64,000 bases of DNA, from the NCBI RefSeq assembly GCF_000423765.1, contig NZ_AUIP01000014.1, positions 1 through 64,000 on the forward strand. The letters are read 5' to 3'. The notes below the pieces were generated by a model. That model made no database searches. It saw only the letters and a program-made list of their open reading frames with translations, and was not told the origin of the DNA. The stretch's first letter is position 1, and every line of letters starts with the position of its first letter. The DNA is from Streptococcus porci DSM 23759 (GTDB lineage: Bacteria; Bacillota; Bacilli; Lactobacillales; Streptococcaceae). Positions 8,286-17,483 of this stretch are shown in pieces. The position numbers and the translations under genes are program-made.

Positions 8286-9401
8286 ATGAAACTTGGAAAA
8301 AAAATTGCTTTAATGTTGCTAGCTATTATTGCGACTACGGTGGTGGCGGCTGGGGTCTATTTCACCTCTGCTTTTAATTACTCAACAGAGGAGTTTAGAA
8401 AGACTTTCAAGGAGGTAGATACGGGAACGACCAGCACGGCTATTGAACACACAGAGCCTTTTTCAGTGCTCTTGATGGGGGTTGATACGGGTTCTGGGGA
8501 TCGTAAGGATCCTTGGGCTGGAAATAGTGATTCCATGATTGTGGTTACGATTAATCCGGTAACCAAGCGAACTACTATGACTAGTCTAGAGCGCGATATA
8601 TTGACAACTCTTTCTGGATCAGCGGATAATGATATGAATGGTGTCGATGCAAAGCTAAATGCTGCTTATGCTTCAGGAGAAGCGCAGATGGCTATCATGA
8701 CGGTTGAAAACTTGCTGGATATTAAAATTGACAAGTACATGCAGATTAATATGCAAGGACTGGTTGATTTGGTCGATGCGGTCGGTGGTATTAAGGTGAC
8801 CAATCATTTTGATTTTGATATTTATATCGGGGAGCAGGAGCCTGAGTATACGGCACGGGTTGCTCCCGGGACTCATAAAATCAATGGAGATCAAGCCTTA
8901 GTTTATTCGCGGATGCGTTATCAGGATCCTGAGGGAGACTATGGGCGCCAGCGTCGCCAACGTGAAGTGATTGGTTTGGTTGTTAAAAAATTGCTGGCCT
9001 TAGACAGTGTCAGTTCCTATAAAAAAGTGCTAAAAGCCATCAGCAATAATATGCAAACCAATATTGAAGTGACGGATAAAACCATTCCGAGTCTTTTGGC
9101 TTATCGTGATTCGCTTGATACCTTGGAAAATTATCAGTTGCACGGCGAGGATGCCACTCTGGCAGATGGAGGGTCTTATCAAATCGTCACTGCAAAGCAC
9201 TTGCTTGAAACTCAAAATCGTATCAAGTCAGAATTGGGCTTACCGACCTTAGAAAATTTGGAACATACCAATGCTGTTCTCTATGAAAATCTCTATGGTT
9301 ATTCGCCAGAAACCTACTATCCAGATGAAAATGCTCAAAAGACGAGTTCGACGACAGCTACCACAGATAGTATAGAGACGACAGAGACAACTTGGGAGTG
9401 A
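8286..9401 (+). CDS. brpA: LytR-CpsA-Psr family cell wall protein, BrpA-like
   Basis: This 371-residue LCP-family protein anchors cell-wall glycopolymers to peptidoglycan; the S. mutans homologue BrpA affects biofilm and envelope stress. It has a short cytoplasmic N-terminus, one membrane anchor (residues 7-27, IALMLLAIIATTVVAAGVYF), and an extracellular LCP domain with the VLLMGVDTG start, the SLERD motif, KLNAAYA and the RMRYQDPEGDYGRQRRQREV block, whose arginines bind the lipid pyrophosphate. The C-terminal tail is a Thr/Ser-rich linker. It starts 6 bases after the GNAT gene and ends at a large terminator. Confidence 0.9.
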   Translation: MKLGKKIALMLLAIIATTVVAAGVYFTSAFNYSTEEFRKTFKEVDTGTTSTAIEHTEPFSVLLMGVDTGSGDRKDPWAGNSDSMIVVTINPVTKRTTMTSLERDILTTLSGSADNDMNGVDAKLNAAYASGEAQMAIMTVENLLDIKIDKYMQINMQGLVDLVDAVGGIKVTNHFDFDIYIGEQEPEYTARVAPGTHKINGDQALVYSRMRYQDPEGDYGRQRRQREVIGLVVKKLLALDSVSSYKKVLKAISNNMQTNIEVTDKTIPSLLAYRDSLDTLENYQLHGEDATLADGGSYQIVTAKHLLETQNRIKSELGLPTLENLEHTNAVLYENLYGYSPETYYPDENAQKTSSTTATTDSIETTETTWE

Positions 9402-9481
9402 TAGATAAGGAGATATTACTGAAAAAGAGTGAGTCTCATAAAATTCTCGTAAATACTTTCTAAAGTAATAGATAAAAATTG

Positions 9482-9535
9482 AAAAGCGAATGAAAGATTG
9501 GTCTCTTTGAACCAGTTATTATCATTCGCTTTTTT
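9482..9535 (+). terminator. Large terminator after brpA
   Basis: AAAGCGAATGA and TCATTCGCTTT form an 11-bp outer stem with an inner TTGGT/ACCAG hairpin in the loop, followed by TTTTTT. Confidence 0.85.
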
Positions 9536-9539
9536 GGGC

Positions 9540-9720
9540 CTCTTTGTCAACTGTAGTAGGTTGATGAGAAGCCAAGTTCAAGAGAGAGTCAAGTAGGTTT
9601 TCTTTTTTGATGTTTAAATAAAGCGATAAGAATTTTAGTTTTGAAGGTATAAAAGTTACGAAATCCAAATGATGCCTGTTTGATTTCCTTGGTTGGTACA
9701 ATCATACTCGTGACCAGTGT
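9540..9720 (-). pseudogene. ISL3-family transposase 3' remnant
   Basis: On the minus strand the last about 33 codons of an ISL3-type transposase are recognisable: KEIKQASFGFRNFYTFKTKILIALF followed by KHQKRKPT. They end next to a TTTGTCAACTGTAGTAGGTTG sequence typical of ISL3 ends. The reading frame upstream does not continue as a transposase, and only this tail survives. It lies directly after the brpA terminator and may mark a rearrangement point. Confidence 0.6.
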
Positions 9721-9892
9721 CTTTATTGGCAAGGGTAAGCTGTGGACACATTTGATAGGCTCTGCGAAGTCTGAGTATGTCAAGTGGGATTTGCTAGCCT
9801 GCTTTGTCATTTTCCCAAGTATTTGCGTCAGCTTTCCCAAAAGTCTGGGAATGTGCTATAATAAGAGGAACTATGATATTATGGGAGAAAGC

Positions 9893-10420
9893 ATGAGTAT
9901 AGATGACTATTTGCCCACCTTTGTGGTTGAGGCAGTGTATGATTTGAAACCTGAGATGTTGCGTGAACACGGGATTAGAGCGGTTTTGGTGGATCTTGAT
10001 AACACCTTGATTGCTTGGAACAATCCTGATGGCACCCCTGAACTTCGGGAGTGGCTTGATGACATGACAGAGGCGGATATCCCCGTAGTGGTAGTCTCAA
10101 ATAATAAGCATAGCCGTGTTGAACGTGCGGTTCAGCCCTTTGGCGTGGACTTTGTCAGTCGGGCAATGAAACCTTTTACACGTGGTATTAACATGGCAAT
10201 TGAGCGTTATGGTTTTGACCCAAACGAGGTAGTCATGGTAGGAGATCAGCTTATGACAGATATTCGTGCGGCTCACCGTGCAGGAATCAAGTCGATTTTA
10301 GTCAAACCTTTAGTCAAATCTGATGCTTGGAATACTCGATTGAATCGCTGGCGCGAGCGTCGTGTCTGGAAAAAAATTGAAGACAAGTATGGAAAAATAA
10401 TGTATCAAAAAGGAATTTAA
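9893..10420 (+). CDS. yqeG: YqeG-family HAD IIIA phosphatase
   Basis: This 175-residue HAD-superfamily hydrolase has the motif VDLDNTLIAW (catalytic aspartates), VVVVSNNKHSRV, and GDQLMTDIRAA (metal-binding aspartates). YqeG is always found at the head of the yqeH-yhbY-nadD-yqeK-rsfS cluster; its physiological substrate is uncertain (phosphatidylglycerophosphatase-like in some bacteria). ATG 9893 is chosen because GGGAGAAAGC directly precedes it; the frame is open further upstream but without support. A TATAAT with upstream TG lies at 9857-9862. The stop overlaps the yqeH start by one base. Confidence 0.9.
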   Translation: MSIDDYLPTFVVEAVYDLKPEMLREHGIRAVLVDLDNTLIAWNNPDGTPELREWLDDMTEADIPVVVVSNNKHSRVERAVQPFGVDFVSRAMKPFTRGINMAIERYGFDPNEVVMVGDQLMTDIRAAHRAGIKSILVKPLVKSDAWNTRLNRWRERRVWKKIEDKYGKIMYQKGI

Positions 10421-11538
10421 TGGAAAAACTATTTTGTATTGGCTGTGGATCTCAAATACAATCCACAGACAAGAAAGCAGCAGGCTATACGCCAAAATCA
10501 AGTATTGAAAAGGCTGAGGAAACAGGTGAGCTTTATTGCCAACGGTGTTTCCGTTTGCGCCACTACAATGAAATTGTGGACGTCCACATCACCGATGACG
10601 AGTTTCTCAAGCTCCTTCACGAAGTTGGTGATAGCAATGCTTTGGTTGTCAATGTCGTTGATATTTTTGATTTTAACGGATCTATTATTCCGGGGCTATC
10701 ACGCTTTGTTTCAGGAAATGATATCCTCTTGGTTGGAAATAAAAAAGATATTTTACCAAAATCAGTTAAAGATGGAAAAGTAACTCAGTGGTTGACAGAA
10801 CGTGCTTACGAAGAAGGGTTACGACCTGTTGATGTCATCTTGACCTCAGCACAAAATCATCATGCTATAAAGGAATTGATTGATCGCATTGACAAATTGC
10901 GCAAAGGACGCGATGTCTATGTTGTTGGTGTGACCAATGTCGGTAAATCCACTCTCATCAATGCGATTATCAGAGAAATTACAGGCAACAAGGACGTCAT
11001 TACAACCTCTCGCTTCCCAGGAACGACCCTTGATAAAATTGAAATTCCGCTTGATGACGGAAGTTACATTTTTGATACGCCGGGCATCATTCATCGTCAC
11101 CAGATGGCACACTACCTGACGGCTAAAAACCTTAAGTACGTCAGCCCCAAAAAAGAAATCAAACCTAAAACTTATCAGCTCAATCCCGAGCAGACTCTAT
11201 TCTTGGGTGGTTTAGGCCGTTTTGATTTTGTTTCTGGGGAAAAGCAGGGCTTCACAGCTTATTTTGATAATAATTTACAGTTTCACCGTACCAAGCTTCA
11301 AGGTGCAGATGCTTTCTATAACAAACATGTAGGAAATCTCTTGACACCGCCGAATGATGAGGAAAGGATAGATTTTCCCAAGTTAGTTCGTCATGAATTC
11401 ACTCTCAAAGAAAAGACGGATGTGGTTTTTTCAGGGCTTGGCTGGGTACGTATCAACGGGAAAACGTCAGCTCCAACGGTCGTTGCTGCTTGGGCACCAG
11501 AAGGTGTCGGTGTCGTGATAAGAAAAGCCTTGATTTAG
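10420..11538 (+). CDS. yqeH: Ribosome biogenesis GTPase YqeH
   Basis: YqeH is a circularly permuted GTPase needed for 30S subunit assembly. The N-terminal zinc knuckle CIGCG...CQRC is visible. The G4 motif VGNKKD precedes the P-loop GVTNVGKSTL, which is the permuted order, and DTPGI (G3) follows. The C-terminal part is the family's conserved RNA-binding region. The length of 372 residues is normal. Translation is probably coupled to yqeG through the TAATG junction. Confidence 0.95.
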   Translation: MEKLFCIGCGSQIQSTDKKAAGYTPKSSIEKAEETGELYCQRCFRLRHYNEIVDVHITDDEFLKLLHEVGDSNALVVNVVDIFDFNGSIIPGLSRFVSGNDILLVGNKKDILPKSVKDGKVTQWLTERAYEEGLRPVDVILTSAQNHHAIKELIDRIDKLRKGRDVYVVGVTNVGKSTLINAIIREITGNKDVITTSRFPGTTLDKIEIPLDDGSYIFDTPGIIHRHQMAHYLTAKNLKYVSPKKEIKPKTYQLNPEQTLFLGGLGRFDFVSGEKQGFTAYFDNNLQFHRTKLQGADAFYNKHVGNLLTPPNDEERIDFPKLVRHEFTLKEKTDVVFSGLGWVRINGKTSAPTVVAAWAPEGVGVVIRKALI

Positions 11539-11614
11539 CATCTCGTTGCGACAGTAGGTCTGTATAGCTTGTGAACAAAGCGAGGATGTCCGATAACTGT
11601 CGCTCTAGTGAGAA

Positions 11615-11678
11615 GGTAGAGAGTGGGATAAAAATCGATAAATCGGCATGTTGCCGATGTCGATTTTGTCATTCTACC
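11615..11678. repeat. Long imperfect hairpin element between yqeH and yhbY
   Basis: Three nested inverted pairs occur in order: GGTAGA/TCTACC outermost, AAAATCG/CGATTTT in the middle and ATCGGCA/TGCCGAT around a 3-base loop. The 11539-11924 gap holds no gene. The element resembles the short extragenic repeats scattered in streptococcal genomes, but I cannot count copies here. Confidence 0.6.
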
Positions 11679-11924
11679 TCCGCACAGTTGATTAGAAAAG
11701 GTGGTTATCCATTGTGTAGCAAGGGATGAGAACTTTCAATCAACTACTGTGCTAAAGTATCTATCTGCAATCCTGTTAAAAGGCTAGGACTATTGTCTCA
11801 ACCTCTTGATGAAGGAAAAGGAAGTGCCGTAGGCTCTCAATTTAGGCGTGGAATCATGATTTAGTCGCTTTCAATCTTGCTATTGAAGTGAGGTACCAAA
11901 AAGAAAAATTAAAGGAATAAAAAC

Positions 11925-12242
11925 ATGTTGACAAGTAAACAACGTGCTTTCCTAAAGTCGGAAGCACACAGTCTCAAACCCATCATTCAGATTGGGAAAA
12001 ATGGTCTCAACGACCAAATCAAAACCAGTGTTCGTAACGCATTGGATGCCCGTGAATTGATTAAAGTCACTCTTCTTCAAAATACAGACGAAGACATTCA
12101 CGAAGTCGCGGAAATTTTAGAAGAAGAGATTGGTTGTGATACCGTCCTAAAAATCGGTCGCATCCTCATTCTTTATAAAGAATCTGCTAAAAAAGAAAAC
12201 CGTAAACTCTCACCAAAAGTCAAAGCAATCACACAAGGCTAG
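11925..12242 (+). CDS. yhbY: Ribosome assembly RNA-binding protein YhbY
   Basis: This small protein of 105 residues has a CRM (CRS1/YhbY) domain and binds pre-50S particles. The family signature is complete: LTSKQRAFLKSEAHSLKPI, the QIGKNGL loop (GxxG RNA-binding turn) and KVTLLQN. AAAGGAATAAAAAC lies before ATG 11925. It keeps the conserved position between yqeH and nadD, although 386 bases separate it from yqeH. Confidence 0.95.
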   Translation: MLTSKQRAFLKSEAHSLKPIIQIGKNGLNDQIKTSVRNALDARELIKVTLLQNTDEDIHEVAEILEEEIGCDTVLKIGRILILYKESAKKENRKLSPKVKAITQG

Positions 12243-12336
12243 AACCTCGTGTCACTGCTCTGCTATTTAACAAGAAATAAAACAAAGAGGCTAAGTCTGT
12301 CAGAAACCGACGGTAGAAAGCCATAGATCTGAAATT

Positions 12337-12969
12337 ATGCCAATAGAATTACTAACACCTTTTACCAAGGTTGAACTTGAAACCAAAGAAAAAGATAAGG
12401 GTCGTCGCCAGGTAGGTATTTTGGGTGGAAATTTTAACCCTGTCCACAATGCTCACCTGCTTATAGCAGACCAAGTGCGGCAGCAGTTGGGGTTAGATGC
12501 TGTCTACCTCATGCCAGAGTACCAACCACCTCATGTGGATAAAAAAGAAACGATTGATGAAAAGCACCGCCTTAACATGCTCTTACTTGCTATCAACGGT
12601 ATTGAAGGACTTGACATCGAACCAATCGAGATTGATCGAAAAGGAATCAGCTATACCTATGATACGATGAAACTTTTGACAGAAGCTAATCCAGATACAG
12701 ATTATTACTTCATCATTGGAGCAGATATGGTTGAATATTTGCCTAAGTGGCACCGTATTGATGAGCTGGTTGAGATGGTTCAGTTTGTTGGTGTACAACG
12801 TCCAAAATACAAGGCTGGTACCTCCTATCCGGTCATCTGGGTGGATGTCCCCCTTATGGATATTAGCTCGACAGCAGTCCGAGATTCGATTAAAAATGGA
12901 CACACGCCCAACTTCATGCTACCAGCACCAGTCCTTGATTACATCAGGAAAGCGGGGCTTTATCAATGA
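12337..12969 (+). CDS. nadD: Nicotinate-nucleotide adenylyltransferase
   Basis: NadD transfers AMP from ATP to nicotinate mononucleotide in NAD synthesis. The 210-residue protein has the nucleotidyltransferase motif [12 protein letters not shown] and the second motif [10 protein letters not shown] near the C-terminus, plus [16 protein letters not shown]. The start at ATG 12337 gives a normal length with a short polar N-terminal extension. No strong Shine-Dalgarno sequence is visible. It overlaps yqeK by 4 bases (ATGA). Confidence 0.95.
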   Translation: MPIELLTPFTKVELETKEKDKGRRQVGILGGNFNPVHNAHLLIADQVRQQLGLDAVYLMPEYQPPHVDKKETIDEKHRLNMLLLAINGIEGLDIEPIEIDRKGISYTYDTMKLLTEANPDTDYYFIIGADMVEYLPKWHRIDELVEMVQFVGVQRPKYKAGTSYPVIWVDVPLMDISSTAVRDSIKNGHTPNFMLPAPVLDYIRKAGLYQ

Positions 12970-13559
12970 GTTACGAGACTTACACAGGCTTGTCGCGCTC
13001 TGCTATTTTGGAAAAAGTGCGAAGCGCTATGAGCGAGAAAAGGTTTACACATGTACTCGGTGTTGAAGAGTCGGCAATGGACTTGGCTAGACGCTACGGA
13101 GCAGATGAGACAAAGGCTAGCCTAGCGGCACTTCTGCATGACTACGCCAAAGAGCGTCCAGATGAGGACTTCTTGTCTCTCATTGATGACTGTGATTTGG
13201 ATTCGGACTTGAAAAAATGGGGGAATAATATTTGGCACGGTGTTGTAGGCTCCTTTATCATCAGCCAAGATTTTAATCTGCAAGATGATGAGATTTTAAG
13301 GGCGATTGAGCGTCACACCGTGGGAGCTGCTGAGATGAGCTTGCTTGACAAAGTGCTCTATGTGGCCGACTACATTGAGCCAGGTCGGAATTTTCCAGGC
13401 GTAGATGAAGCCCGTCGCCTTGCTCAAATAGAGTTGGACAAGGCAGTTGCTTTTGAAACGGCACGAACTGTGGCACATCTCGCTAGTAAGGCGCAGCCCA
13501 TTTTCCCGCAGACGATTGAAACCTACAATGCATTTTGTAAGTATTTGAAAGAGGACTAG
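12966..13559 (+). CDS. yqeK: HD-domain diadenosine tetraphosphatase YqeK
   Basis: This 197-residue HD-superfamily protein belongs to the YqeK family, which hydrolyses Ap4A symmetrically. Metal ligands are visible: H in FTHVLGVEE, the HD pair in LLHDYAKE, H in IWHGVVG, H in [11 protein letters not shown], and D in [11 protein letters not shown]. It overlaps nadD by 4 bases and runs straight into the pseudogene at 13560. Confidence 0.95.
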   Translation: MSYETYTGLSRSAILEKVRSAMSEKRFTHVLGVEESAMDLARRYGADETKASLAALLHDYAKERPDEDFLSLIDDCDLDSDLKKWGNNIWHGVVGSFIISQDFNLQDDEILRAIERHTVGAAEMSLLDKVLYVADYIEPGRNFPGVDEARRLAQIELDKAVAFETARTVAHLASKAQPIFPQTIETYNAFCKYLKED

Positions 13560-14069
13560 ATGGGAACAGCTCTCTTAGTGATTGATATTCAAACCGCCTT
13601 GATAGAGGCTAAACCCTATGCTGTTGATAACTGCTTGTCTGGCAAAAAGCAATCGCCACTTGTCGTGAGAAAAACATAGAGGTGATTTACGTTCGCCACA
13701 ATGATGATGAACTACTGACAGGAAGTCGTGATTGGGAACTTTACGAAGCTATTGCTCCAGAAGATGGTGAGAAAATCTTTGATAAGCATTTTAAATAGTG
13801 CATTTAAGGGAACTCATTTACAGGCTTATCTGGATAGCCAAGCTATTGAGCGCTTGATTATCATTGGTATGGCTACTAATTATTGTATTGATACGACAAT
13901 CAAGGTTGCATTTGAATTAGGCTATAATGTGACTGTCATCAAAGGTGGAACGACTACTTTTGATGATATGAAAATCACAGCAGAGCAGTTGGTTGAATAT
14001 TACGAAAATATCTGGAATGGTCGTTTTGCTCAGGTAGTTGAGTTAGAAAATATGTTAAAAGAGGATTAA
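13560..14069 (+). pseudogene. Isochorismatase-like cysteine hydrolase, two frameshifts
   Basis: The original gene began at ATG 13560, directly after the yqeK stop, with MGTALLVIDIQTAL (the family's catalytic Asp in VIDIQ). Near 13640-13655 the frame shifts: the protein continues as AIATCREKNIEVIYVRHND. Near 13790 an extra A shifts it again, continuing as NSAFKGTHLQAYLD. The catalytic cysteine region GMATNYCIDTT is intact in the last segment. The family includes nicotinamidases, which would suit its place beside nadD. Two independent frameshifts make an active product unlikely. Confidence 0.8.
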
Positions 14070-14417
14070 ATGGATAAAAAAGAATTACTAGAATTAGTTG
14101 TTAAGGCCGCTGATGAAAAGCGTGCTGAGGACATTGTGGCTCTTGACTTGGCAGGATTAACTAGCTTGACAGATTATTTTGTTATCTTGACAGCTACCAA
14201 CAGCCGTCAACTGGAAGCTATTGCAGATAATATTCGTGAAAAAGTCAAGGAAGCTGGGGGCGATGCTAGTCATACCGAAGGAAAAGACGGCTGGGTTCTC
14301 ATTGACCTTAACGATGTTATCGTTCATATTTTCACAGAAGATGAGCGTCTTCACTACAACCTTGAAAAACTCTGGCACGAAGCTCCTCTGGTGGACGTGG
14401 CAGACTATATCGCATAG
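14070..14417 (+). CDS. rsfS: Ribosomal silencing factor RsfS
   Basis: RsfS (Iojap) binds L14 on the 50S subunit and blocks joining when nutrients fall. The 115-residue protein shows [21 protein letters not shown] and [18 protein letters not shown], both family signatures, and ends with the LEKLWHEAP stretch. It starts at ATG 14070 immediately after the pseudogene, completing the yqeG-to-rsfS cluster. Confidence 0.95.
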   Translation: MDKKELLELVVKAADEKRAEDIVALDLAGLTSLTDYFVILTATNSRQLEAIADNIREKVKEAGGDASHTEGKDGWVLIDLNDVIVHIFTEDERLHYNLEKLWHEAPLVDVADYIA

Positions 14418-14718
14418 CATGAAACCTTGTCATCAGACAAGGTTTCAGACTTAAGAAAAGGTGGTAGTGTCTCATTTGCCGTTTTCTACTAAATGATACA
14501 AAGGAAAGTAACTTTATCATCATGAGGAGTGAAGCGAGTCTTATCGTCACGTTTGCTATGCTGAAAAGTGCAGAAATCAGCTTTTATGAAACTCAGAAAT
14601 TTTGAGACTTGAGCTCAAAGCGTAGCCACGGAATTCTGTTAAGCAGTCGCTGGCGTCCGACACCACCTATGGAAGTGGCAAAAATAGAGACTGCAGTTAG
14701 GAAGAAAAGTGAGATTTG
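14418..14718 (+). other. Gene-free stretch with a strong hairpin
   Basis: GAAACCTTGTC (14420-14430) and GACAAGGTTTC (14435-14445) form a perfect 11-bp hairpin after rsfS, without a clear T run. The rest of the 301 bases has no convincing reading frame. The methyltransferase ribosome site lies at the end. Confidence 0.5.
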
Positions 14719-15459
14719 ATGAATAAAAACTACGAAAAATTTGCATCGGTATATGATGCTATCATGGATGATACGCTTTATGATAAATGGACGGCCTTTA
14801 GCCTACGCCACTTGCCAAAAAAGGAAGGGGCCAAGCTCTTGGAGTTGGCATGTGGGACGGGGATTCAGTCCCTTCATTTTGCCCAGGCAGGCTTTGATGT
14901 GACGGGGTTGGATTTGAGTCAAGATATGCTGGATTTGGCAGCCAAACGAGCCAAAAAAGCTCATGTGAATATTCCTTTTGTTCAGGGGAATATGCTGGAT
15001 TTGTCGTCGGTCGGAACCTTTGATTATGTGACCTGTTATTCGGATTCCATCTGCTATATGCAGGACGAGGTCGAGGTGGGGGATGTCTTCAAGCAGGTCT
15101 ACGACCACCTCAAGGAAGGTGGGGTATTCATCTTTGATGTCCACTCGACCTATCAGATAGATGAGGTCTTTCCAGGTTATTCCTATCATGAAAACGCAGA
15201 AGATTTTGCCATGGTCTGGGATTCTTATGCCGATGATGCGCCCCATTCCGTGGTTCATGAATTAACCTTTTTCATCCAAGACGAGGATGGTCGATTCACC
15301 CGCTTTGACGAAGTCCATGAGGAGCGGACCTATGATATCCTGACCTACGACATCCTCTTGGAACAGGCCGGTTTTAAGTCCTTTAAGGTCTATGCGGATT
15401 TTGAGGATGAGGAACCTGGGGATACGAGCAGAAGATGGTTTTTTGTTTGTAGGAAGTAA
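14719..15459 (+). CDS. Class I SAM-dependent methyltransferase
   Basis: This 246-residue methyltransferase has motif I LLELACGTGIQSL (SAM glycine loop), the acidic residue in VTGLDLSQDML, and the FDYVTCYSDSICY region. Its substrate is unknown. Streptococci often carry such a gene after rsfS and before tmcAL. ATG 14719 is preferred over a TTG three bases upstream. Confidence 0.85.
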   Translation: MNKNYEKFASVYDAIMDDTLYDKWTAFSLRHLPKKEGAKLLELACGTGIQSLHFAQAGFDVTGLDLSQDMLDLAAKRAKKAHVNIPFVQGNMLDLSSVGTFDYVTCYSDSICYMQDEVEVGDVFKQVYDHLKEGGVFIFDVHSTYQIDEVFPGYSYHENAEDFAMVWDSYADDAPHSVVHELTFFIQDEDGRFTRFDEVHEERTYDILTYDILLEQAGFKSFKVYADFEDEEPGDTSRRWFFVCRK

Positions 15460-15472
15460 AGAGGAATAGCTT

Positions 15473-15639
15473 ATGACTAATTTGCTTTTTATCGTTAGCT
15501 TGGGGTTTGCTGGCATTGATCCTGTCGGTATGATGTTGCTTATCACTATGCAGTGACTGGACTTATCTTCTTCTCAGTATTCATATTTGTAGCGGATTTG
15601 ATTGTTTACTGGTTTTCAGGGACCTGGCTTCTAGGCTAA
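15473..15639 (+). pseudogene. Remnant of a small membrane protein
   Basis: From ATG 15473, behind GAGGAATAGC, a hydrophobic start (MTNLLFIVSLGFAGIDPVGMM) runs into a stop at about 15555. A second frame then continues as TGLIFFSVFIFVADLIVYWFS and ends at 15639. The two parts look like halves of one short membrane protein joined out of frame. I cannot name the family. Confidence 0.45.
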
Positions 15640-15654
15640 ATTGGAGGAAATTTC

Positions 15655-16743
15655 ATGACCATCTCAGGAATTATCGCGGAATTTAATCCTTTTCACAATG
15701 GGCATAAATACTTACTTTCTCAGGCTGAAGGATTGAAAATTGTGGCCATGTCGGGCAATTTTGTCCAAAGGGGAGAGCCGGCCATCATTGACAAGTGGAC
15801 GAGGACCCAAATGGCCTTGGAAAGCGGAGCTGATTTGGTGGTTGAATTGCCATTTTTAGTCGCGGTTCAGTCGGCTGATTATTTTGCTCAGGGAGCGGTT
15901 GATATCCTGTCCCGTCTGGGTATTGATACCCTGGTCTTTGGCAGTGAAGAGCCTCTTGAGTATCAGCGTTTTTCGGATATTTATGGGGAAAAAGCAGAGC
16001 AGATGATGGACTTTTTAGAAAGTCTGCCGGACTCTATGACTTATCCACAGAAAACGCAAAAGATGTGGGAAAGTTTTGCGGGGGTAAGGTTTACAGGGGA
16101 GACCCCCAATCATATTCTCGGATTAGCCTACGCCAAGGCTTGCGCAGGAAAAAGGCTTAAGCTCCACCCAATCCAGCGTCAGGGAGCGAGCTATCATTCT
16201 ACAGAAAAAGATGTCGTTTACGCCTCTGCAACCAGTTTGCGCCTTCACAGAGAAGATAAGGGATTTGTAGAAAAATACATGCCCTCAGGTGACTTGTTCC
16301 AATCATCTCCGCAGGTGGATTGGGCAAATTACTTTGACCTGCTCCGCTATCAAATCCTGACAAATCCTGATTTGACGCAGATTTTTCAGGTGAATGAGGA
16401 GCTAGCTAGCCGTATCCGCTCTGCCATTTCCCAAAGTAAAACCGTTGACGAGCTTGTGGAACAAGTAGCGACTAAACGTTATACCAAGGCGCGTGTTCGT
16501 CGTGTTTTGACTTACATTTTAGTCAACGTTATGGAAAAACCGCTACCTCGGGCTGTCCATGTCCTTGGTTTTACTGAAAAAGGCCAGAAATATCTAAGCA
16601 CAATCAAAAAAACGGTGGATGTAGTCGTTCGTATCGGTAGGGAACCTTGGGACGACATAACACAACAAGCTGATGCGGTTTACCAGCTGGGACATGCAGG
16701 GATGACTGAGCAGAGTTTTGGGCGCGTTCCGGTGAGAAAATGA
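15655..16743 (+). CDS. tmcAL: tRNA(Met) cytidine acetate ligase TmcAL
   Basis: TmcAL (formerly YlbM) forms N4-acetylcytidine at the wobble position of elongator tRNA-Met, using acetate and ATP. The 362-residue protein starts with the nucleotidyltransferase motif [17 protein letters not shown] and continues with [19 protein letters not shown], both diagnostic. TTGGAGGAAATTTC precedes ATG 15655. The gene appears intact. Confidence 0.95.
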   Translation: MTISGIIAEFNPFHNGHKYLLSQAEGLKIVAMSGNFVQRGEPAIIDKWTRTQMALESGADLVVELPFLVAVQSADYFAQGAVDILSRLGIDTLVFGSEEPLEYQRFSDIYGEKAEQMMDFLESLPDSMTYPQKTQKMWESFAGVRFTGETPNHILGLAYAKACAGKRLKLHPIQRQGASYHSTEKDVVYASATSLRLHREDKGFVEKYMPSGDLFQSSPQVDWANYFDLLRYQILTNPDLTQIFQVNEELASRIRSAISQSKTVDELVEQVATKRYTKARVRRVLTYILVNVMEKPLPRAVHVLGFTEKGQKYLSTIKKTVDVVVRIGREPWDDITQQADAVYQLGHAGMTEQSFGRVPVRK

Positions 16744-16754
16744 GGAGGTGAGAG

Positions 16755-17399
16755 GTGAAAGTGGATCTTTATCAGCTCTATCAACTGATGCTAAAGGAAA
16801 TGGGGCCAACGAATTGGTGGCCAGCAGAAAGTAAGGAGCAGATCTTGGTTGAGGCCATTCTCATTCAAAACACGACGGAGTCTAATGCTATCAGGGCTAG
16901 TCACAATATTGCAGAGGCGACAAACTATAATCTACAAAAACTCCTAGCACTAGAAACGGAAGTTTTGCAAGAGTTGGTTCGTCCATCAGGCTTTATGAAA
17001 AATAAGGCCAAGAGTCTTCAGAGTGTAGCGGCTTGGGTGATAGAACAAGGTCAAGATTGGGAAGCGATTAACCAGCGTTATGGAAATAACTTGCGGGAGA
17101 GGCTCTTATCCTTGTTCGGCGTGGGTGATGAGACTGCGGATGTCTATCTGGCCTATCTTTTTGATCAACCAGCTTTTGTAGCTGATAAGTATGCTAGAAC
17201 TCTCTTCTGGCATTTGGGGGTTGAACATTTAACCGACTACAAGAGTTTGCATAAAGAATTATCAATCTTACCGGCTCCATTTACTTACCAGGATGCTCAG
17301 GAATTCCACGGGCTTATCGATGAGTTTGGCAAAGCTTATTTTGGGAGAAGTAAGCAGTTTAGCCAAAGTTTCTTAGCGAATAAGTGTTTAGAGTTTTAG
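16755..17399 (+). CDS. HhH-GPD family DNA glycosylase, endonuclease III-like
   Basis: This 214-residue base-excision repair protein has the endonuclease III fold. The helix-hairpin-helix is LLSLFGVGDETADVYLAYLF and the catalytic aspartate lies in AFVADKYARTLF. The C-terminal four-cysteine iron-sulfur loop of classical Nth is absent. It therefore belongs to the cluster-less branch, and its base preference is unknown. The start is GTG 16755, after AGGAGGTGAGAG. It follows tmcAL by 11 bases. Confidence 0.85.
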   Translation: MKVDLYQLYQLMLKEMGPTNWWPAESKEQILVEAILIQNTTESNAIRASHNIAEATNYNLQKLLALETEVLQELVRPSGFMKNKAKSLQSVAAWVIEQGQDWEAINQRYGNNLRERLLSLFGVGDETADVYLAYLFDQPAFVADKYARTLFWHLGVEHLTDYKSLHKELSILPAPFTYQDAQEFHGLIDEFGKAYFGRSKQFSQSFLANKCLEF

Positions 17400-17408
17400 A
17401 AACAAAGA

Positions 17409-17455
17409 AATTGACAGAAAATTCAACCAAAATGTTAGAATTATGGTAAAATAGA
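17409..17455 (+). promoter_or_regulatory. ilvD promoter with a CodY-like box
   Basis: AATTGACAGAAAATT at 17409-17423 matches the CodY consensus AATTTTCWGAAAATT at 13 of 15 positions. An extended -10 (TATGGTAAAAT, with TAAAAT near 17447-17452) follows about 20 bases downstream. CodY repression of branched-chain amino acid genes when isoleucine and GTP are plentiful would fit ilvD. Confidence 0.55.
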
Positions 17456-17483
17456 GACAAAATCAAGGGAAGAAGGATGACAA

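Noticed and set aside
9589-9840. An 83-codon minus-strand frame before yqeG as a functional gene
   Set aside because: Only its last third resembles a protein, and that part is an ISL3 transposase tail; the rest is unsupported and has no ribosome site.
9680-9892. An N-terminal extension of yqeG by about 70 residues
   Set aside because: The extension has no family similarity and contains the yqeG promoter; ATG 9893 has a good ribosome site and gives the normal length.
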